This document shows positions 1 to 11,200 of a DNA stretch of 42,847 nt, piece by piece. The DNA lies in the NCBI GenBank assembly GCA_031261265.1, contig JAISKI010000047.1, positions 1 through 42,847 of the forward strand, in the 5' to 3' direction. The translations under genes and the position numbers were made by a program. The stretch's first letter is position 1. The number at the start of each line of letters is the position of its first letter. The stretch comes from Candidatus Peribacteria bacterium (GTDB lineage Bacteria; Patescibacteria; JAEDAM01; Absconditabacterales; Absconditicoccaceae). The notes under the pieces are model-generated. The model was not told the origin of the DNA. It saw only the letters and a program-made list of their open reading frames with translations, and made no database searches.

Positions 1-414
1 CGGTATTCCCAAGTCGTAGTAATCCGCGATAGCGAGGTCAGTTTCAGACTCTTTCCGTCTAATATCGAGTTTATTGATGATGAGAAGGGTCTGCTCCTGC
101 TTTTTCTCTGCTCTTATCAACTCCAAAATGTGCTGTTCCTTCGCCGTAATCCCCACGCTATCATCTACGAGAAAAAGTAAAAAGTCTGACTCTTTCACGA
201 TTTGATTGATATAAGGCAGTTCATCGGTAAAATCCAGCAGTCATGGACTATCGAAGAAAGTCATCATCTCTCCGTTGTCGAGTTGAAGTTTGTGTTTGAT
301 GATGTCGGTAGTCGTTCCAGGAATGTCCGTCACAATCGCTCTAAATTGTCCGATAAGACGGTTGAAGAGGGTGGATTTTCCGACATTGGTCGCTCCGATG
401 AGTCAGATTTTCAT
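1..414 (-). CDS. der: GTPase Der (EngA), N-terminal part, cut by window edge
   Basis: First GTPase domain of Der, a double-GTPase needed for 50S ribosome assembly. The start at 414 gives [20 protein letters not shown], with the P-loop GATNVGKS at residues 7-14. The G3 motif DSPG is at 55-58 and the G4 motif NKLD at 114-117. The reading frame runs off the window at base 1, so the second GTPase domain and KH-like domain are outside. Gly4 and the G3 glycine Gly58 are both encoded by UGA (complement 403-405 and 241-243), which would be impossible if UGA were a stop. It lies 74 bases downstream of nusA on the same strand, behind a hairpin terminator. Identification is firm because the three G motifs are in the right order and spacing. 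Confidence 0.93.
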
Positions 415-425
415 ATTTTTTGTTC

Positions 426-456
426 AAAAAAGTAAATCCCCAGAAGTATAGGGATT
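426..456 (-). terminator. Hairpin terminator between nusA and der
   Basis: On the minus strand AATCCC (complement 451-456) pairs with GGGATT (complement 435-440) around a 10-base loop, followed by a short T-rich run. It sits just after the nusA stop and just before der. It looks like a weak intrinsic terminator or attenuator that sets der apart from nusA. Confidence 0.5.
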
Positions 457-488
457 CACTAGGAAAAAGCAATTGAGAAATGAGAAAA

Positions 489-1523
489 TTACACGATCTC
501 CAATTGAAGTCCAGAAAGCTGGGAAGCGAGCTTGATATTAGAAGCACCTTTTCCGATGGCCAGAGATTTCTGCTCTTCATCTACTTTGATGATAGCTTTT
601 TTCCCATCAGCTTGGATTTCTACACTTTGCACATTTGCAGGTTTGAGGAGTGCTTTGATAAATTCGATAGTATTATTATTCATTTCGATAAAGTCCACTT
701 TTTCTCCATCTAGCAGAGAAAGCACCGTGTTGATCCTGTCTCCCTTATGTCCAACCATTACTCCCACGGGATCAATTTTTTCATCAGTACTACTTACCAC
801 TACTTTAGTCTTTCTGCCCGCAACTCTCGCAATTTTATCGATCACTACTGTTCCGTCAGCCACTTCAGGCACAATCTTTTCCAAGATTGCTCCAATGTAT
901 TCTCCATTAGTCTGAGAAATATCTAATACGATTCCTCCAGCATCTTTTCCTAATTTTTTCAAAAATACGAAGATCTCTTCTCCAGGTTCATAACTTCTAT
1001 TCGGGATCTGTCCTTCTGGAGGTAAAACCACAGTCGTCTGATCAATATCCAAAATAACACTGTCTCCATGCACTCTCACCACTCTTGCTTTCAAAAGTTC
1101 TCCTTCCTTGTCTTGGAATTTTTCATAAAATTTTTCTCTTTCGATATTTTTGAGACTTTGTTTAATGGTTTGAGCAGCTGCTTGAGCAGCAATTCTAGAA
1201 AGCTCCATTGACTGAGGGGTCACATCTTCCAAAAGTTTCTCTCCGACTTTCACATCCTTTCTGATTTTTTTGGCCTCCTCAAGAGTGATTTGAGTATCAG
1301 GATCTTCGACTTCTTCTACTACTTCCGTCACTTGATACAGTTTTACCGCTCCATCATCTTTGATATCCACCAAAATGTCAGATTTTCTATAATCAGGATA
1401 ATCCTTTTTAAACCCAGATTTTATTCCCAATTTGGAAATTTCTAAAATCTGAAAAGGGTCAAATTTATAGTCTTCTACTAATTGCATCATCGCAGCTTGA
1501 ATGGCTTTTCCATCGAGTTTCAT
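489..1523 (-). CDS. nusA: Transcription termination/antitermination factor NusA
   Basis: NusA binds RNA polymerase and nascent RNA and modulates pausing, termination and antitermination. The 344-residue protein has the order expected of the family: N-terminal polymerase-binding domain (about 1-125), an S1 domain (about 135-205, KARVVRVHGDSVILDI) and two KH domains. The first KH contains PVGVMVGHKGDRI, and the second ends AIGKGASNIKLASQLSG near the C-terminus. There is no C-terminal acidic repeat, as in most short bacterial NusA. It ends in UAA. Notably it uses no UGA glycine codon although glycine is frequent. It lies between trmD and der on the same strand. Confidence 0.95.
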   Translation of the reverse strand: MKLDGKAIQAAMMQLVEDYKFDPFQILEISKLGIKSGFKKDYPDYRKSDILVDIKDDGAVKLYQVTEVVEEVEDPDTQITLEEAKKIRKDVKVGEKLLEDVTPQSMELSRIAAQAAAQTIKQSLKNIEREKFYEKFQDKEGELLKARVVRVHGDSVILDIDQTTVVLPPEGQIPNRSYEPGEEIFVFLKKLGKDAGGIVLDISQTNGEYIGAILEKIVPEVADGTVVIDKIARVAGRKTKVVVSSTDEKIDPVGVMVGHKGDRINTVLSLLDGEKVDFIEMNNNTIEFIKALLKPANVQSVEIQADGKKAIIKVDEEQKSLAIGKGASNIKLASQLSGLQLEIV

Positions 1524-1612
1524 TGAAATTTTGTGTTTAGAAAATAAAAGAAATACGCAAAAATCTGTCTGCCAAGAGTGTATGAATTATCTTTACATTT
1601 GCAAGTGCTTTT

Positions 1613-2308
1613 TTACTCTTCTAAGGCTGAATTCTCTTGTGCTTCTTTCCAAGCTTGGATCTCTTTCTGATTCCCTCTTAAGAGCACTTCAGGCACTTTT
1701 AAACCGCATACTTCCTCAGGTCTGGTATATTGTGGCGGTTCTAAATTAGTCATTCAGCTTTTTAAACTATAACTTTCATTCTGTCGGCTTTCAGCCTCTT
1801 TGATCACTCCAGGAACGAGCCTTGTCACCGCTTCAATCATCGTCATCGCAGCCACTTCTCCACCCAGTAGGATAAATTGTCCGAGAGAAAGTTTTTGAAA
1901 AGCTGAGGGATATTTCGTTTTCATATATTCTTCAAAGCGGTAATCAATCCCTTCATATCTTCCGCAGATGAAAAGGAGATGTTCACACTTTGAGAGGGCA
2001 TAGGCATGTTTTTGGGTGAAGGTTTCGGTGGAAGGGGAGGGGAAGAGAATCTTAAAATCTTTGGATTGCTTCGCAAAACTCGCAATGATAGCCTCCACGG
2101 TATCAATGATAGGTTGGGCTTTGATAAGCATCCCTGCTCCACCTCAATACACTTGGTCATCGATTTGCTGGTGTTTATCGGTGCAGTAGTCTCTCGGATT
2201 CACAAGATGAAAAGAAAGCAGATCCTTTTCTTGAGCTTTTTTCAAAAGCGAGGTCGAGAGAAAAGAATCGAAAATTTCAGGGAAGAGGGAGATGATATGA
2301 ATATGCAT
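1613..2308 (-). CDS. trmD: tRNA (guanine-N1-)-methyltransferase TrmD
   Basis: TrmD makes m1G37 next to the anticodon in tRNAs reading CNN codons, preventing +1 frameshifts. It is a SPOUT-fold, SAM-dependent enzyme. The start at 2308 gives [20 protein letters not shown], the canonical N-terminus. NPRDY and the substrate loop YGGGAGM follow, where the first G of GGG is UGA. The knot residues CGRYEGID and LGGEVAAM are present, and the C-terminal [11 protein letters not shown] leads to VPEVLLRGN, reached only through a second UGA (complement 1754-1756). The stop is UAA, for 231 residues. A stop-at-UGA reading would delete both the active-site loop and the tRNA-binding C-terminus. Confidence 0.95.
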
Positions 2309-2351
2309 AAACTAGGGGAAAAGTGTAAAATACTCAAGCAATTCTTGGCAC

Positions 2352-3695
2352 TTACTGGATTTTTCTACATTCCAGATAAAATCTTTTTTCTTCAGCTTCC
2401 CCCATAGAAAAGGTTTTCCTTGGCAAAGCTCCGTCTTTTATCACCGTGGTAAAAAATGCTGATTTATCCATTACAGGGAGGAGAAGTCAGAGATTGTTTT
2501 CTTGTTTTCCTAGGGTTTCTGTAGTCTCTTCTCCATGGACATAATCAATATGTGTTTCTGGATGTGAGGAAAGATATTCATCCAAGAAGCGTTGCAAATT
2601 ACCGACTTCCAAATTCAATTGAGGATGCTGAATTGCTAGTGTGAAATACTGCTTCCCACTTACCCCTCGAAAACGATGTACGTCAGGAGTGGAGGAGAGG
2701 AGTGGCAACTCAGCTTTTTCAGAAAAATAGTTTACCTCAAGTGTTGATCCGATCTTAGCAAAATACTCCTGTGCGGACTGGAAAAACTCTGCTTCATCCA
2801 CCTGAAAAAGTACTCTGTGAATAGGCTCAAAAACAATGCCTTCATCATGCACATTATTCAGTTCCACTAATGCAAATCTCGCAGGATGAGAAGCTTTCTC
2901 TTCTTCGCTCAGCATTTTCTTCTTCTCTTCCCAGATGGCTTTAGCAGTAGCGAAAGAATGATTTCCATCTCCCATAGCGAAAAGCAACACTCCCAATTCA
3001 TCTCCCACTCAGTATTTCATTTTAAATGCTTCAGGGTCAGCCAGTTTTTTCAAGCCATTCACCAGGTTTTGGATAGTAGTATCATCAGTAATATGATAGC
3101 CAGTAATATGTCCTCCTTCCATCATCAAATCAAAGTCATAAAGCTTCTGATACGCATTCACCTGCTCTGCTAAAGGCTCAATAATCTGTTTTTCAGGGTC
3201 ATCAATCAATACCATAATATGAGGAGTTTCCAAGGGAGCATCCTGTCTGATTTTGATTCTCGGTGGCAATCTATCCAAAATCGTCCCTTCTGTCGCTCTG
3301 ATCAGCGTTTGAGAACCTTTACTGTAGTCATACTGCTCCAAATCCAGAGCAATGATCAGCCCTTTTCTAGAAGAAGTATGAGAAGTCTGTCTGTCCAAGA
3401 AAATCAATCCTACTCCTTTGTTTTCCAAAATTCCTTGTTGTAAATAGTTGTTCATAGCTTGCTGAATCTTTGCAATTCTCTGTTCTCCATCATCTTGCCC
3501 TAAATACACCTCTGGGAAGATAAGATGATAGGTAGAAGGCTGATCTTCAATGTGAGTAGCTACCGCTTCTCGATACGCAGGTTGAGAAGTATATTGATCA
3601 CAAGCGACCACGGATCGTTTATTCCAGTCGCTATCAGCTTTTGGTAAGTAGATTTCAGGAATCAGGATCCCTAGCTCAGCATAGTGAGTTTGCAT
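2352..3695 (-). CDS. DUF1015 family protein
   Basis: 447-residue member of the DUF1015 family, cytosolic proteins of unproven function that are widespread in bacteria. Family landmarks are seen in order: WNKRSVVACDQYTSQPAYR near residue 25, LIFPEVYLGQ, GDELGVLLFAMGDGNHSFATAK in the middle, and the C-terminal GALPRKTFSMGEAEEKRFYLECR. Two in-frame UGA codons (complement 3009-3011 and 2487-2489) join three segments. The last one restores the diagnostic C-terminal motif. The stop is UAA. It sits between the HAD phosphatase and trmD on the same strand. The family name is certain; the biochemical role is not known. Confidence 0.9.
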
Positions 3696-3791
3696 GGTTG
3701 TATAAAGAAAAATAAAAAAGCTGATGTAGGAATACAGTTTTTTGGAAAAAATGCAAGGAATTCCATCCCACTTGTTCCCTCATTCCATTCT

Positions 3792-4523
3792 TTACAATCT
3801 CTCTTCCAATTCAACCAATTCTTTGATAATCATCGTAGGTTGATACGGTTCTGTCAAGGTTTCATTCCCTCTATCAAACCAACATGAGTCAATTCCACAG
3901 TTCATCCCAAATCCCACATCAGACTTCAAAGAATCTCCAATAATCAGATATGATTCTTTGGGCAACTGATAGGTTTCTTGTATTCCTTCAAAGAACTCAA
4001 TTTTTGGTTTCATATAGCCAAACATATCCGCCGAAAGTACTTCTTTCACAAAGGGTAAACAGTCTATCTTCTCCAGCTTTTCTTTGGTGGCAATGGAAGG
4101 TCCATTGGTAGCAACCAAAATATCATACTTATGGGAAAGATATTTTAAAGTTTCATAGGCTCATGGGATAGGGATGACGACTTCCGTTAGCGAATGCATA
4201 TATATATCGTTTAAAGAGATAGCTTCCTCCAAAGAGATAGTATCAGCGAAATATCTCAGAATTCTTTGAGCCCTCAGCCAATTTAAAAATCCCTCACTTT
4301 TCTTTCCCGTTTCATTTTGATATCTTTCAGGCAAGGTAATTTTCCCATCTTGCCAATCTTTCCAAAATTTCTTATCAATTTCATATCGTCTTTGAAATTT
4401 CTCGTTAGTATATGCTTCACCCCTTGTTTCAATCATCTTCTGAAAAGCATATCTCACATTTTCTTTGTTATCAATTAAGGTATCATCTAAATCAAAGAGG
4501 AGGATTTTGTAGGGAATAGGCAT
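3792..4523 (-). CDS. HAD-superfamily hydrolase, YjjG-like
   Basis: 243-residue haloacid-dehalogenase phosphatase resembling the YjjG/YfnB group of nucleotide phosphatases. Motif I is LLFDLDDTLIDN (nucleophile Asp, residues about 8-19), motif II ILVATNG, motif III KPKIEFFE and motif IV IIGDSLKSDVGFGMNCG. A helical cap separates motifs I and II. One UGA codon (complement 4161-4163) sits between VVIPIP and AYETLKYL, where the family has a glycine. The start at 4523 gives MPIPYKILLFDLDD, and the stop is UAA. It is the first gene of the leftward run towards der. Substrate is not predictable from sequence. Confidence 0.85.
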
Positions 4524-4712
4524 GGGGTATTTGATAAATAAATTTATTGTTTATATATCTCGTGATATTTCTTTTGGGTGACTATAATGTATGATTTTGT
4601 TTGAAAAAAACAATGGAGAGAAATAATGAGGAAGATCTTTTTTAATAAGGTAGTATACCACTTGGAAAAATATAGGATGTAGAAGTAAATCTACATATTT
4701 TATTATTTGCTA

Positions 4713-4740
4713 TTGTAAATAATAATATTATGTATATAAT
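4713..4740 (+). promoter_or_regulatory. Sigma-70-type promoter for the HD-domain gene
   Basis: TTGTAA (4713-4718) and TATAAT (4735-4740) are separated by 16 bases, about 46 bases upstream of the ATG at 4786. The divergent intergenic region 4524-4785 is almost pure AT. No Shine-Dalgarno site precedes the ATG, only an A-rich tract. Confidence 0.6.
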
Positions 4741-4785
4741 ACACATAAATATAAAATATATAAATAATAATAAAAATTAAACGTT

Positions 4786-5451
4786 ATGAATGTAGCAAAA
4801 TTATTTAACATTGCTATTCAATTTGGGATAGCTGACACCTTTGTGTATTTAGTTGTGCATAATGAAGGGAATTGCAATCCTTATCATAATCTAAATCATC
4901 ATTTTAGTGTATTTGAGGCATGTTATCAGATTTCTGAAAAGTGTAGAAAAAATGGTAAAACAATCTCCAAACAAGAGCAAATTATTTTACTTGAAGCTTC
5001 GCTTTTCCATGATTTTTTCCACTCCGCAGGAAAACTCTCTGATGATATTAATGTTTCTAATTCTTGTAGCGAGTACCAATCTTTTCGGGAGAATCGTTCC
5101 AAACGTCCCTACAGTGAAGAGGAAGTGGCAAAGGTTTGTTCTTTAATTAAAACGACAGAGTTCCCCTTTATTAAACAAGATTGTGAATTATCTTTGGTGG
5201 AAAAAATCCTTCGTGATGCAGATGTTGTCCAGTCAGTGCGTGGAGACTTCTTGGCACATAGTATCGGGCTAGGGAAAGAATGGAATAAGCCTTCCGTAGT
5301 GGAATGGTTAGAAAATACTGTGAAGTTTAACTCTGGGGGATTCATTCTTCCAGAAACAAACGAATTGTATTTGACTGAAAGACAAGCAAATGTAAGCTTT
5401 TTTGCCCACTTAATTAGTGTATACAAGGACACAATTAATAGTAATGGATAA
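4786..5451 (+). CDS. HD-domain metal-dependent phosphohydrolase-like protein
   Basis: 221-residue soluble protein. HD-type metal ligands are visible: YHNLNHH (residues 33-39), the central LFHDFFH (HD pair near residue 79) and RDADVVQ (about residue 145). This pattern fits small HD hydrolases acting on nucleotides or other phosphate esters. Substrate is unknown. It is monocistronic: it has its own promoter and ends at a strong bidirectional terminator facing the RibD-type gene. It contains no UGA glycine codons and has AT-rich flanks, unlike the UGA-rich genes to its right. Confidence 0.7.
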   Translation: MNVAKLFNIAIQFGIADTFVYLVVHNEGNCNPYHNLNHHFSVFEACYQISEKCRKNGKTISKQEQIILLEASLFHDFFHSAGKLSDDINVSNSCSEYQSFRENRSKRPYSEEEVAKVCSLIKTTEFPFIKQDCELSLVEKILRDADVVQSVRGDFLAHSIGLGKEWNKPSVVEWLENTVKFNSGGFILPETNELYLTERQANVSFFAHLISVYKDTINSNG

Positions 5452-5455
5452 ATTA

Positions 5456-5488
5456 AAAAAGTCTGATGAATTTAGAGTCAGACTTTTT
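5456..5488. terminator. Bidirectional intrinsic terminator
   Basis: AAAAAGTCTGA (5456-5466) pairs perfectly with TCAGACTTTTT (5478-5488) around an 11-base loop, with A/T tracts on both sides. It lies exactly between two convergent genes, the HD protein (plus) and the RibD-type reductase (minus), so it can end both transcripts. Confidence 0.9.
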
Positions 5489-5500
5489 AATTTATCCACC

Positions 5501-6220
5501 TTATTCAATGATATGAGTATCACTAATAACATCATACTTGAGATGGAGATAGGAATTTTTTAGTGGTACCACTTCCGTAAGTTTCAATGCTTTGAGGTGG
5601 TGTAATTCTTCTAAAGAATGCAAAGATTCCCCATCTATTAGTGTAGAAGTAGTACTACCTCAAACCAAAGCTGGAACCAATATCAGAGAAAGTTTATCTA
5701 TGAGTTTCTCCCTTAAAAAGAGAGCGTTTAAGGTTCATCAAGTTTGAATGGTTAGGGACTCAATATGGTATACTTCTTTAAATTTGGTAAAAAGATCTTT
5801 GAAGTCTATCATAGTTTCATAATAGATAATTGTCATATTCCCCATATTCTGAAACTCAAAAGCAGGATGATTTGGATTTGTAGTAATTACATAACATTGA
5901 TCAGATTTCTTTATAAGATTCTGTACTCACTGCGAAGTAAGGTGGGGTTTATTGTCAATAACTATAAAATTCACAACAGTTTTTTCTATTTCTTGGACAT
6001 CATTAATGCTTTTCCCATTGTGGCTTTTCGTTAATACTCTGGCAGAATTTAGTGAGTATAGATCAGTAGTTTGCTCAATATCATAATACTGCTGATATCC
6101 TTCACAGATTCACTTAATTTTGGGATACTGCAAACAGGTATCCATTAAGTCGGTATCTCCCGTTGATATTTTCCCATCCACAGACATATTCATAAATAAG
6201 GTAGTTATTGGTCTATCCAT
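5501..6220 (-). CDS. RibD C-terminal (DHFR-fold) reductase domain protein
   Basis: This gene is invisible under the standard code because five in-frame UGA codons (codons 37, 98, 161, 162, 187) break it up. Read as Gly they give a 239-residue protein that begins MDRPITTLFMNMSVDGKIST. It contains TIQTGGTLNALFLREKLIDK followed by LILVPALVGGSTTSTLIDG. These match the NADPH-binding and substrate-loop pattern of the RibD C-terminal/dihydrofolate-reductase fold. The GG of the first motif is a tandem UGA-UGA (complement 5735-5740). There is no deaminase domain and no other riboflavin gene nearby, so the substrate is open: a pyrimidine reductase or another pterin/flavin-type reductase. The stop is UAA. 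Confidence 0.8.
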
Positions 6221-6268
6221 TATAAAGGTTTAAATAAAGGTTTTTGATTTCTATTTCCCTCTGCTTTT

Positions 6269-8005
6269 CTACTTCAAATTTCTCTTCACCAGTACAAAAC
6301 CGTCTAAGTAATCTGCATACTTCACTTCTTCGGCGTCTGGATTATTGATTTCCCGATTTCCAACTATTAACTTCACATCAAACCTATCACCCGTTAATGC
6401 AAAAGTTAAGTCCTCTTTTGATAGGGTATTGTTCATCTGATGAAGGTCTATCTTTTGCAAAAGCTCAGCTTTCACTCCTGATACATCAATTTTTTCCTGC
6501 ACCTTATCCCCGTCGGTGATGACCAAGAAACCGTTATCTTCCTCAGCATACACCATAAAATCATATCCAGAAATGTCCATCGGGAAGCGACTATCATTAC
6601 TATTGATACTCCATCTATGAATTTTCCCGTTATCATCTTTCCCGTAGTTATAACGATAATCGATATGCAAATACTCAGAAATGCTCCAAGCGGTGTTCCT
6701 TTCCTCTGTGATAAATCCCGCTCACAGCACCTTTTCCAATTTCAAACAGCTAGGAGAATTGCAAATATACCTGATTTCATCTCGGATTTCGTTTCACAAA
6801 TTAGCGTCAAGCTCTCCTTCCACAGGCGTAATCTCCCCATTGACAAGCATTCCAGCTTTTTCTAAATTTTTTTCTAACCTCACCAACTGCCTATGCACAG
6901 GTAATTCAAACACGCCCCGGGGTCCAAACGAAAACACCGCACTAAATACTGCCAAACAAGCAGGAATAAAAAGCAGAGCCTTCTTCTTCGAGAGAATGAA
7001 ATACAGCGAAATCACCAGCAACCACACCCCAAAAATCACCACCAGATACCTATTGGTCGTCAAATCATACTGTGCAATCCTCAAATAAATCGCATAAAAC
7101 AGCATAAAAAGCTGAGGAATTACCACGAATGGGAAGACTTTTCTGATTCGTTTCACAATCCCAATTTCCTTGAAAAAATAACTCAAAAGGTAGGTGAGAT
7201 ACCCAAAAATAGAAAACGCAATCACCAACCGAGATACTTCGCCCTGAGGTCGTTCAGAAATGTGAATCAGCACATTTGCACTATATACATACAAAATCAC
7301 GAAATAGATGACGATAAATGGCAATAAGACATATTTTATCACGAAACTCACAAAGCCATTCACGCTAAATTCAGGGTCAGCCTCTTGATTCTTCTGAGGG
7401 ATTTTGGTCAAACACACTAACGGGGTAAAGAGCGAGAGTGCGAAAATTGCTCGGTGAGCGTAGGAATTTCCGACATCCACCCTGAAAAGCATATCCACCG
7501 CTCCAATCGCCAACGCCCCCAGTCCCAAGCTGACTCCTCACAAAATAAAGCCAAACAATATCACCGTTGCAAATTTGAGGAAATATTGCGAATAAGGGAT
7601 ATTCAAATCAGCCTTTTCTTCCTTCTTCCTCTCCACGACAAACGGTGCGATAAAGCAAATGCTCAGTACACAGGTCAGTAAGAGTACAAAGAGTTGAACA
7701 CTCTGCTCTTCTCCGCTCCACGCAAATCGCAGGGAAAAGAGGATTCCGAAGACGAGAGTTATTGCTTGGAAAATCAGAGTGCTTCCTTTCTTCATCGCCA
7801 GTTCTTCCCATTTTAGTCCCACTCCGATACTCAGAAAGAAGGTCAAAACGGTTGCGAAAACGCCGTGCATTAGCTGGGTTTCCCGACTTGATGAACTATG
7901 CACCAAACAGAAAAATAAAACTGATAAGACCAGCGTAAGGAGTACCGCCACGGGAAATCTGGCGATTGTCGTTTTGATGTGGTCCAGTTTGAGGAAGTGG
8001 AGCAT
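6269..8005 (-). CDS. DUF4153-like polytopic membrane protein
   Basis: 578 residues after joining across three UGA codons (complement 7538-7540, 6794-6796, 6722-6724). The N-terminal two thirds hold about ten hydrophobic helices. Between them are FVIKYVLLPFIVIYFVILYV and a loop ISERPQGEVSRLV, then YDLTTNRYLVVIFGVWLL. This pattern resembles DUF4153 membrane proteins, where a Tyr-x-Leu-Thr-x-x-Arg-Tyr motif precedes a late helix. The last 190 residues are soluble, with a YDFMVYAEEDNGFLVI segment. Function is unknown; an envelope role is likely. It starts at 8005 and ends with UAA, with about 48 bases to the next gene on the same strand. Confidence 0.7.
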
Positions 8006-8234
8006 TGGTTGAGGGTGATAGCGAGATAAAACGATAAAAGGGTAGTGTTTTATCTATGTAAGTCAAATGAAATTCGTCCAGAGGTTTGATTTGCAAAAGA
8101 ATGTGGTTAGACGACTATAGACACTTAACTCATTATAATTTGTAATATTCATAGTCAAGTAATCCTTTACAACTGAAGTTTGGCTTATTTTTCACTCTTT
8201 ATTATAAGATATTTGGTAATCTTTTGACAGAGAA

Positions 8235-8262
8235 GAAAAAACTGACTTCCTCCGAAGTAAGT
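8235..8262 (-). terminator. Intrinsic terminator after surface-protein gene
   Basis: On the minus strand ACTTACTTC pairs with GAAGTCAGT (one mismatch) around a GGAG loop and runs straight into a T6 tract. It lies 25 bases downstream of the surface-protein stop. The rest of the gap 8006-8234 holds no gene that I can support. Confidence 0.75.
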
Positions 8263-8286
8263 CTTTTCAATATTATACTTTCCCTT

Positions 8287-11200
8287 CTACTTCGCACTCC
8301 TCATCAGCATCAATCGAACTCGTTGACGAAGTTCAATCCTACTTTCTGGAGTATCAATCTGGGTCATAATTCAGTTTTGTTGTAAGGCTTCCAAATGTTT
8401 CACATAATACGGCTTTCCACCTGCATAGGTATTCTGCCGAAGTAATCTTGAAAGTACCGTTCCAAATTGAGCACGGCTTACTTTTGCATAGGGTTGGAAG
8501 TAGTCCATATCTATTCCCATCAAACCTAACGAGCAAGCTTTCACTGCATACTCCTTCATTTCCTGAGATTCCCAAGCATTGGCTCCATCTTTCCAATGAC
8601 ATTGACTAGGTACTTTTTCTGGAAGTGTCCGTCAGAGAGCGTTGAGAGCGTAGTTTACGACCATTTTAGCGAGGTGTTCACGAATGACGGTTCCGTCAGG
8701 GTTGGCGTTTGCTATGGGTGCGAGGGTGGTGATGTTGTGGGAGAATGCCCAATCATATGCGGATAAAATTTCATCATCCGGTATTGTAGGGACACTGCTT
8801 ACGGTGTTCTCTTGTTCATTTGTTAATGGGTCCTTATCGGACAGGGCTTGCCCTGTCCCTACCTTATCATTTGTTGTTGGATTCATTCCACATATTCAAT
8901 CGTAATATGAGGATGAGAAATCGCCATTTGGGCAACTGTCTTTTGAAGCTGAACTTCCTCCTCCACCTCATCAACTACTACTTCCTCCGTTGTTGTTTCA
9001 ATTGCCATTACCTCCATTATTAGTGATTTCAAATTTGAGTACTAAGTAACTATTATTACCCGTTGTGGTACCTACCGTTATATTAAGATTGTTAGGGCTA
9101 CTATATTCATATAATACATTACTGCTTTTTTCTATTAATATTGGGGATTTATTATTTAGTTCTGTTGGTAATTGGATAGTTTCGCTGCCAGTAGTATGAT
9201 AGTCTAGGTAATAGTAATATGTATCTTCATATGGAACAAGTACTGATGAAGTATGTAACTTAATACTATCGACAGGAAAATAGGTACGATACGCTACCCC
9301 TTGAATTGTCAAATTATTTTTCTGTGTAAAATAGGGGTAATCTTTTTTAGAAGTGTAGATAAAACTTGAAGTATTCGTGAGATTTTCTAAAAGTTTATCA
9401 TTAGTTCCATCAAGGAGTGGTAGATAACCTGCTGCGAATCCTGCTACTATTTCATTACTTCCATTTTTATAGTAAGTAATGTCTCTATTTGGCACATCAG
9501 TTGGATGGATCCAGTCTGTTTTTCTAATGTAAGCTGTTGCAACAAGGTTAGCCATATTGAATGGTATACTAAAATCATAAGCTGGATCGTTCAAGGGCAA
9601 GGTTTTTGGAATATATTTCCAAAGTCCTCCCCCAAATGCATCAGATTTATTGTTATATTGGATAATACCATAATAACTCATATTCACCTCACCCACAAAT
9701 TCATGATTCACCGTAGTAACCAAAGCACCGTCCGCAGTAATTTTATGAATTGCTTTATAATGCATAATAGCTGGGACATTTTCAGCTAGGTTTGGATTGG
9801 AAGAATATCACCCAACTGGTCTATTAACTTGCAAGGTTGGACCGATTAAACCAGGATTAGCAATATCATAATATTCATAAATTTCTATATAGTCCGCAGA
9901 AATGATAGTATTGCTGGGAAGTATTTTTGTTTTTTGGTCATTACGATAGGCTCGAAGTTCAGATTTGGTATGCCAGATTGCTGGGTTTACTTGTGTATTG
10001 GTATTACTACCAATAGCAATAGCATCTGTGTGAATGGCCTGTTCAACATGAGTCAATGTTGTACCAGTTATATTCCTAAAAGCTGTCTTAGTAGGAGAAG
10101 AACCATAGTTTTTGGAGAAAAATAATAATTGAGTATCTGATTCAATTCTTAATAGGTAAAATTCATTACCAGATAAATCTTGCCATACTGATCCGATATC
10201 AGCATAAGTTTTCCCATGAGGGAGAATGGTGGTAATTAATTGTCCTTGATTAAAGCCATGGTTAGCACCAATATATGAGCTATTAAACAAGAATGGTGTA
10301 GCTTCATCGCCACCACCAGCAAGTACTATTGCTCAATCAGTATTCATTCCGATATTAGTATTTGCTACTTGTTTAACTCCTTGCATATCAAAAGGACCAT
10401 TAGCAGTAGGTAGTACTCTTGGCATTAAGAATTGTTGAATAATATTGGTAGAATCATTAAAAGCTGTTTTCACCAACAAAATATCACTATTTAGTGTGAA
10501 TTGAAGTGCTCCCTGACCATTATCTGAATTAGTGACAATAATCTCATAAATTGGAGCAATTCCATGTGTCATATTGAAAGTAATGATATTGGCACCTAAA
10601 CTTAATCCCGCCAGAAATAAGTCTGTGAATGCAAAAGTGGTCCCATCAAAAGTATAATCAGTCCCCTCAACCAAAGTCTTTGTTGGTGAAATGATACTTG
10701 TAATTTCATTTCCGTTTAGAGCAAGGGTAAAAGGTTTAACAGTATTAGATTCTGCGGAAGCAAATGGGTTTATATCAATTGCACCATTAGTAGTGGATAA
10801 AGTAGAATCTTGATAAGCGCCAGCTGAAATAGTAATATCACCAGCAATTTTATCCTGTGGAATAGTAAAATTAGTCTCATGAGGATCAAAATCTAGACGA
10901 ATATTTCCCTCTACGGTATTAACCCAGGGATATTCAGGTCCCATAGTGCTATCAAAGAGTAATGATAAATTAGCCATTTCGATAGTGGCACCATTTGGAA
11001 ACAGAGAATTAGTATTTATCGCATTAAAAGTAATATAAAAACTAGGATTAGATGGAACATAGTCAGGTTTATAAATAATATTATCAATGATTAAAACATA
11101 GAATGTCCATCAACTTTGTTGAGCTAATTTGCTTAAAGTAGCAGTATATGATTGGTATTTATTAGCATCCATGAAAGTAATCGGAATAGGAGAACTAGAA

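Noticed and set aside
3792..4523. Two separate short HAD-like genes (3792-4118 and 4161-4523)
   Set aside because: They are one gene in one frame separated only by a UGA read as Gly; each half alone lacks required HAD motifs.
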